Program-made: the position numbers and the translations under genes
Shown: in pieces, positions 57,590 through 64,000 of the stretch
Layout: every line of letters starts with the position of its first letter
How positions within the stretch are numbered: the first letter of the stretch is position 1
Assembly (NCBI RefSeq): GCF_904849725.1
Contig: NC_058520.1
Location: 534,492,083-534,556,082, forward strand
Length of the DNA stretch: 64,000 nucleotides
Direction of reading: 5' to 3'
DNA from: Hordeum vulgare subsp. vulgare
Lineage: Eukaryota > Streptophyta > Magnoliopsida > Poales > Poaceae
The notes under the pieces: generated by a model
Database searches by the model: none
The model's input: the letters and a program-made list of their open reading frames with translations, nothing else
What the model was told of the DNA's origin: nothing

Positions 57590-57960
57590 ATATAGATTAT
57601 GTTGCAGAACTTTCTATAACATAGAACATGTTGCAGAAATGTCTGTAGATTTTTTTGCAACAGAGTTTGTTATAAAATATTTTCTACAATAAAGATCGTG
57701 TTGCGGAAATATCTATAGAATTTTGTTTACAACAAAGTTTGTTATAGAATATTTTCTACAAAAAGATCGTGTTGTGGAAACATCTATAGAATTTTATTTT
57801 ACAATAGAGTTTGTTATAAAATATTTTTTGCAACAAAGATTTTGTTGCGGAAATATCTATAGAATTATTATTTTTCGCAACAAAGTTTGTTATAAAATAT
57901 TTTCTGCAACAAAGATCATGTTATAGAAATGTTTGTAGTTTTTTTATAGTTGAAATCATG
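57590..57960 (+). repeat. 72-76-bp degenerate tandem repeat, about 5 copies
   Basis: The word GTTTGTTATA recurs at 57665, 57737, 57809 and 57885, each followed by (g/a)aatattttct(a/g)ca and preceded by gtt(g/a)(c/t)ggaaatatctatagaa. The copies differ at several sites and lie next to the copia LTR (58052). Confidence 0.85.
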
Positions 57961-58051
57961 TTGTAGAAACGTGTATAATTTTTTTCTAACACACGCCTTG
58001 TTGCAAAAAATTATGCAACAGAAATAATGTTACACAATTGTACCACGTCGG

Positions 58052-59862
58052 TGTTGGGGAACGTCGCAAGGGAAACAAAATTTTTCCTACGCGCACGAAG
58101 ACCTATCATGGTGATGTCCATCTACGAGAGGGGATGAGTGATCTACGTACCCTTGTAGATCGTACAGCAGAAGCGTTAGTGAACGCGGTTGATGTAGTGG
58201 AACGTCCTCACGTCCCTCGATCCGCCCCGCGAACAATCCCGCGATCAGTCCCACGATCTAGTACCGAACGGACGGCACCTCCGCGTTCAGCACACGTACA
58301 GCTCGACGATGATCTCGGCCTTCTTGATCCAGCAAGAGAGACGGAGAGGTAGAAGAGTTCTCCGGCAGCGTGACAGCGCTCCGGAGGTTGGTGATGATCT
58401 TGTCTCAGCAGGGCTCCGCCCGAGCTCCGCAGAAACGCGATCTAGAGGAAAAACTATGGAGGTATGTGGTCGGGCAGCCGTGAGAAAGTCGTCTCAAATC
58501 AGCCCTAAAACCTCCGTATATATAGGTGGGAGGGAGGGGAGGAGGCAGCCTCAAAACCTAAAGGTTTGGCCGAAATTGGAGGTGGAGGAGTCCTACTCCA
58601 ATCCTACTTGGAGTAGGATTCCACCTTCCCACTTGGAAACTCTTTCCACCTTGTGTTTTTTCCTTCTCAAACCTTATGGGCCTTAGTGGGAACTTATTCC
58701 AGCCCACCAGGGGCTGGTTTATCTCTTCCCATAGCCCATGAGACCCCTTGGGGCGTGACACCCCTCCCGATGGTCCCCGGCACCCCTCCCGGCACTCCCG
58801 GTACACTACCGATGAGCCCGAAACTTTTCCGGTAATGCACGAAAACCTTCCGGTAACCAAATGAGGTCATCCTATATATCAATCTTCGTTTCCGGACCAT
58901 TCCGGAAACCCTCGTGACGTCCGTGATCTCATCTGGGACTCCGAACAACATTCGGTAACCAACCATATAACTCAAATACGCATAAAACAACGTCGAACCT
59001 TAAGTGTGCAGACCCTGCGGGTTCGAGAACTATGTAGACATGACCCGAGAGACTCCTCGGTCAATATCCAATAGCGGGACCTGGATGCCCATATTGGATC
59101 CTACATATTCTACGAAGATCTTATCGTTTGAACCTCAGTGCCAAGGATTCATATAATCCCGTATGTCATTCCCTTTGTCCTTCGGTATGTTACTTGCCCG
59201 AGATTCGATCGTCAGTATCCGCATACCTATTTCAATCTCGTTTACCGGCAAGTCTCTTTACTCGTTCCGTAATACAAGATCCCGCAACTTACACTAAGTT
59301 ACATTGCTTGCAAGGCTTGTGTGTGATGTTGTATTACCGAGTGGGCCCCGAGATACCTCTCCGTTCACACGGAGTGACAAATCCCAGTCTTGATCCATAC
59401 TAACTCAACTAACACCTTCGGAGATACCTGTAGAGCATCTTTATAGTCACCCAGTTACGTTGCGACGTTTGATACACACAAAGCATTCCTCCGGTGTCAG
59501 TGAGTTATATGATCTCATGGTCATAGGAATAAATACTTGACACGCAGAAAACAGTAGCAACAAAATGACACGATCAACATGCTACGTCTATTAGTTTGGG
59601 TCTAGTCCATCACATGATTCTCCTAATGATGTGATCCCGTTATCAAGTGACAACACTTGCCTATGGCCAGGAAACCTTGACCATCTTTGATTAACGAGCT
59701 AGTCAACTAGAGGCTTACTAGGGACAGTGTTTTGTCTATGTATCCACACAAGTATTGTGTTTCCAATCAATACAATTATAGCATGGATAATAAACGATTA
59801 TCATGAACTAAGAAATATAATAATAACTAATTTATTATTGCCTCTAGGGCATATTTCCAACA
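58052..59862 (-). repeat. 3' LTR of the copia element (1,811 bp)
   Basis: On the plus strand it starts TGTTGGGGAACGTCGC and ends ATATTTCCAACA. The minus strand therefore starts TGTTGGAAATATGCCCTAGA. Length and sequence are those of Angela/WIS/BARE LTRs as I remember them. Immediately right, GTCTCCCACTT is the complement of the polypurine tract AAGTGGGAGAC. Confidence 0.95.
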
Positions 59863-59877
59863 GTCTCCCACTTGCAC

Positions 59878-61430
59878 TAGAGTCAATAATCTAGTTCACA
59901 TCACCATGTGATTCCAACGAATCCAACACCCATATAGTTATGGGGTCTGATCACGTCTTGCTCGTGAGAGAGGTTTTAGTCAACGGTTCTGAAACTTTCA
60001 GATTCGTGTGTTCTTTCCAAATCTTTATGTCATCTTATAGATGCTGCTACTACGTGCTATTCGGAAATGCTCCAAATATCTACTCTACTATACGAATCCG
60101 TTTCACTACTCATAGTTATCCGGATTAGTGTCAAAGCTTGCATTGACGTAACCCTTTACGACAAACTCTTTAACCACCTCCATAATCGAGAAAAATTCCT
60201 TAGTCCATTAGTTACTAAGGATAAATTTCGACCGCTGCTAGTGATTCAATCATGGATCATTCTCTGTACCCTCAACAGACTTTGAGTCAAGGCACACATC
60301 AGGTGCGGTACACAGCATGGCATACTTTAGATTCTACGGCTAAGGCATAGAAGACGACCTTCGTCTATTCTCTTTATTCTGCCGTGGTCGGGTTTTGAGT
60401 CTTACTCAAATTCACACCTCACAACGCAACCAAGAACTCCTTCTTTACTGATCTATTTTGAACTCTTTCAAAAACTTGTCAAGGCATGCATCTTGTTGAA
60501 ATTTCTATTAAGCGTTTTCGATCTATCTCCATAGATCTTTGATGCTCAACGTTCAAGTAGCGTAATCCAGGTACTCCTTTGAAAACTTCTTTCAAACAAC
60601 CTTGTATGCTTTACAAAAATTCTACATTACTTCTGATCCACAATATGTCAACCACATATACCTATCAGAAATTCTATAGTGCTCCCACTCACTTCTTTGG
60701 AAATACAAGTTTCTCATAAACCTTGTACACACCCAAAAACTTTGATCATCTCATCAAAGTGTATATTCCAACTCCGAGATGCTTGCACCAGTCCATTGAA
60801 GGATCACTGGAGCTTGCATACTTGCTAGTATCTTTAGGATCGACAAAACCTTCTCGTTGTATCACATACAATGTTTGCTCAAGGAAACCGTTGAGAAACA
60901 ATGTTTTGACATCCTACGTGCAATATTTCATAAATAATGCATCAACAACTAACATAATTCTAACAGACCTTTAGCATCGCTACGAGTGAGAAAGTCTCAT
61001 CATAGTCAGTTGTTTGATCTTGTCGAAAACATCTTTGCGACAAGTCGAGCTTTTCTTAATAGTGACTTATCACCATCATCATCTGTCTTCTTTTAAAGAT
61101 CCATCTTTACTCAATAGTCTTATGACCATCAAGTAGTTCTTTCAAAGTCTACACTTTGTTTTCATACATGGATCCTCTCTCGGATTTCATGGCTTCCAGC
61201 CATTTGTCGGAATCTGGGCCCACCATCGCTTTCTCCATAACTCGTAGGTTCACTGTTGCTCAACAACATGACCTCCAAGACAGGGTTACCGTACTACTCT
61301 GCAGCAGTACGCGACCTTGTCGACCTACGAGGTTTGTAGTAACTTGATTCGAAGCTCAATGATCACCATCATCAGCTTCCACTTCAATTGGTGTAGGCGC
61401 CACAGGAACAACTTCCTATGCCCTGCTACA
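59878..61430 (-). pseudogene. reverse transcriptase/RNase H region of the copia element
   Basis: The minus strand carries degraded pol sequence; I place it by its position between the polypurine tract and integrase and by recalled nucleotide similarity. No single frame is long. About 1.55 kb remains where a complete region is near 2 kb, so there are deletions. Confidence 0.6.
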
Positions 61431-62560
61431 CACTGGTTGAAGTGATGGTTCAATAACCTCATCAAGTTCTACTACCCTACCACTCAATTCTTTCGAGAGA
61501 AACCTTTCCTCGAGAAAGGATCCGTTTCTAGAAACAAACACTTTGCTTTCGGATCTGAGATAGGAGATGTACCCAACTGTTTTGGATATCCTATGAAGAT
61601 GCATTTATCCGCTTTGGGTTCGAGCTTATCAGGCTGAAACTTTTTCACATAAGTGTCGAAGCCCAAAACTTTCAAGAAACGACAGTTTAGATTTCTCTAA
61701 ACCTCAGTCTATACTGTGTCATCTCAACGGAAATACGCGGTGCCCTATTTAAAGTGAATGCGGTTGTCTCTAATGCATAACCCATAAACGATAATGGTAA
61801 TTCGATAAGAGACATCACAGCATGCACCATACTAAATAGTGCGTGGCTATGACGTTCAGACACATCATCACACTATGATGTTCCAGGTGGCATGAACTGT
61901 GAAACAATTTCCACATTGTCTTAACTGTGTACCAAAAACTCGCAACTCAGATATTCATTTCTATGATCATATCGTAGACAGTTCATCCTCTTGTTACGAC
62001 GAACTTCACTCTGAAACGGAATTGAACTTTTCAGTATTTCAGACTTGTGATTCATTAAGTAAATACTCCTGTATCTACTCAAGTCGTCAGTGAAGTAAGA
62101 ACATAATGATATCCACTGCGTGCCTCAGCACTCATTGGACTGCATACATCAAAAATGTATCACTTCCGACAAGTTACTATCTTGTTTCATCTCAATGAAA
62201 ACAAGGCCTTGCTCATGTGGTATGATTTGCATGTCACTAGTGATTCGCAATCAGGTGAGTAAAGATCCATCAGCATGGACCCTCTTCATGCAATTTATAC
62301 TAACATGACTCAAGCGGCAGTGCCACAAGTAAGTGGTACTATCATCATTAACTCGTATCTTTTGGCACCAATGTGTAACACTACAATCGAGATTCAATAA
62401 ACCATTGAAGGTGATTATTCAAGCAAATAGAGTAACCATTATTCTCTTTGAATGAATAATCGTATTGCAATAAACACGATCCAATCATGTTCATGCCTAA
62501 CGCAAGCACCAAATAACAATTATTTAGGTTCAACACCAATCCTGATGGTAGAGGGAGCGT
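61431..62560 (-). pseudogene. integrase region of the copia element
   Basis: At 61675-61484 the minus strand reads FDTYVKKFQPDKLEPKADKC followed by IFIGYPKQ, the usual C-terminal part of a copia integrase. Then RNGSFLEERFLSKELSGRVV lies in another frame (61550-61490), so a frameshift separates them. Upstream core motifs are not readable by eye. Confidence 0.7.
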
Positions 62561-62599
62561 GCGACGTTTGATCATATCAACCTTGGAAACACTTCCAAC

Positions 62600-62780
62600 A
62601 CGTATCGTCACCTCGCCTTTAGCTAGTCTCCGTATATGTCGTAGCTTTTATTTCGCGTTACTAATCACTTAGCAACCGAACCGGTATCCAATACCCTTGT
62701 GCTACTAGGAGTACTAGTAAAGTACACATCAACATTATGTATATCAAATATACTTCTCTCGACTTTTGCCAGCCTTCTTA
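62600..62780 (-). pseudogene. protease region of the copia element
   Basis: Minus-strand reading includes a STRVLDTGSVAK segment near 62690, matching the copia DTGS aspartic protease motif (usually VLDTGSxxH). The final residue of the motif is altered and a stop follows. Confidence 0.55.
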
Positions 62781-62799
62781 TCTACCAAGCATCTAGAGT

Positions 62800-63400
62800 T
62801 GCTCCGCCTCAGTGACTGTTCCCCTTATTACAGAAGCACTTAGTCTCGGGTTTGGGTTTTGGGTCTCTTCATTAGCGCAGCAACTGTTTTGCCGTTTCAC
62901 GAAGTATCCCTTCTAGCCCTCGCCTTTCTTGAAACTTAGTGGTTTTCCAAACCATCAACTATTGATGCTCCTTCTTGATTTCTACTTTCGCAGCGTCAAA
63001 CGTCGCGAATTGCTCAAGGATCATTGTATCTATCCTTGATATGTTATAGTTCATCACGAAGCTCTCAAAGCTTGGTGGCAGTGACTTTTGGAGAACCATC
63101 ACTATCTCATTTGGAAGATTAGCTCCCACTTGATTCAAGTGATTGTCGTACTCAGACAATCTGAGCACATGCTCAACGATTGAGCTTTTCTCCTTTACTT
63201 TGTGGTCAAAGAATCTTGTTGGAGGTCTCGTACCTCTTAACAAGGGCACAAGCATGAAATCACAATTTCATCTCTTTAGAACATCATTTATGTTCCGTGA
63301 CATTTTAAAACGTTTTCGGTGCCTTGCTTCTAAGCCATTAAGTACTTTGCACTGAACTATCGTGTAGTCATCAGAAACGTGTATGTCGGATGTTCACAGC
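62800..63400 (-). pseudogene. gag region of the copia element
   Basis: At 63255-62959 the minus strand reads VPLLRGTRPPTRFFDHKVKE, LRLSEYDNHLNQVGANLPNE and SLPPSFESFVMNYN, a copia gag (UBN2-type) capsid segment. PKPETKCFC near 62845 is a remnant of the zinc knuckle. Frame changes are present between these parts. Confidence 0.75.
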
Positions 63401-64000
63401 ATCCACAGACGACGCTCGAGGTGCAGCACACCGAGTGGTGCATTAAGGACATAAGCCTTCTGTGCAGCAACGAGGACAATCCTCGGTTTTACAGACTTAG
63501 TCTGCAAAGTTTGCTATTATCAATTTTCAACTAAATTTTCTCTAGGAACATATAAAAACAGTAGAGCTATAGCGCAAGCTACATCGTAATTTGCAAAGAC
63601 CATTAGACTATGTTCATGACAATTAGTTCAATTAATCATATTACTTAAGAACTCCCACTCAAAAAGTACATCTCTCTAGTCATTTGAGTGGTACATGATC
63701 CAAATCCGCTATCTCAAGTCCGATCATCACGTGAGTCGAGAATAGTTTCAGTGGTAAGCATCTCTATGCTAATCATATCAACTATACGATTCATGCTCGA
63801 CCTTTCGGTCTCATGTGTTCCGAGGCCATGTCTGCACATGCTAGGCTCGTCAAGCTTAACCCGAGTGTTCCGCGTGCGCAACTGTTTTGCACCCGTTGTA
63901 TGTGAACGTTGAGTCTATCACACCCAATCATCACGTGGTGTCTCGAAACGAAGAACTGTAGCAACGGTGCACAGTCGGGGAGAACACAATTTCGTCTTGA
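63401..64000 (-). other. 5' internal/untranslated region of the copia element
   Basis: No coding seen. I recall TTCGACCTTTCGGTCTC-like words here from Angela/WIS internal sequence. Continues past the window end. Confidence 0.5.

Larger units (their letters stand above)
58052..64000 (-). mobile_element. Ty1/copia element of the Angela/WIS/BARE type, cut by the window end
   Basis: The left LTR is in reverse orientation, so the element runs toward the right edge on the minus strand. In descending order it holds gag (about 63.3 kb), protease (62.7), integrase (61.4-62.5) and reverse transcriptase (60-61.4), then polypurine tract and 3' LTR. The 5' LTR and primer site lie outside the window. Many stops and indels; coding is dead. 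The last 5 bp before the LTR are GTCGG (58047-58051), whose partner cannot be seen. Confidence 0.93.

Overview
This is nuclear DNA of a grass, almost certainly a Triticeae species (wheat, Aegilops or barley relative). The evidence is an Angela/WIS/BARE-type copia LTR in antisense at the right end, many Stowaway MITEs with CTCCCTCCGT termini and TA target duplications, many PIF/Harbinger elements with TTA/TAA duplications, and two intron-containing plant genes. No bacterial or organellar features were seen. All boundaries and similarities were read by eye; no database search was run.

Layout. 1-2474: two decayed PIF/Harbinger elements lie back to back and share one TTA. 2475-13500: mostly non-coding sequence with MITEs, including a Harbinger element nested in a Stowaway (4486-5295) and another nested in a Tourist-like MITE (7342-8613). 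13740-18865: five-exon gene for a plastid/mitochondrial-type deoxyribonucleoside kinase with a 1.7-kb Harbinger element in intron 1. 19132-23340: MITEs, a tRNA-derived SINE and low-copy sequence.

23477-38512: a nested structure. The outer layer is a Mutator-like element with roughly 200-bp terminal inverted repeats and a 9-bp target duplication (7/9 matching). It carries fragments of two unrelated host genes, an LRR receptor (phytosulfokine-receptor type) and a GT61 glycosyltransferase, and so is a Pack-MULE. The LRR fragment was hit by a Stowaway and then by a 12,955-bp Ty3/gypsy element (24034-36988, 5-bp duplication ACGGC, 556-bp LTRs); the GT61 fragment was hit by a 181-bp Mutator-type MITE. 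The gypsy element has a gag-pol broken by several stops and a frameshift, a 23-copy array of 70-bp repeats, and on its opposite strand a six-exon gene whose splice junctions leave one uninterrupted 879-residue frame.

38522-43975: degenerate repeat sequence, including a probable LTR fragment. 44854-55138: a 12-exon gene for a PSK SIMULATOR-like protein (667 residues; DUF3475 and DUF668; N-myristoylation signal). Its first coding intron is of the GC-AG class, and its 4.6-kb intron 7 holds an antisense LINE-like insertion (13-bp duplication) into which two related Harbinger elements inserted side by side. 55139-58051: 3' UTR, MITE remnants and a 72-76-bp tandem repeat. 58052-64000: antisense copia element (3' LTR, pol, gag), cut by the window end.

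Only the kinase and PSI-like genes look like functional host genes. Everything else that codes is mobile-element or captured-gene sequence.
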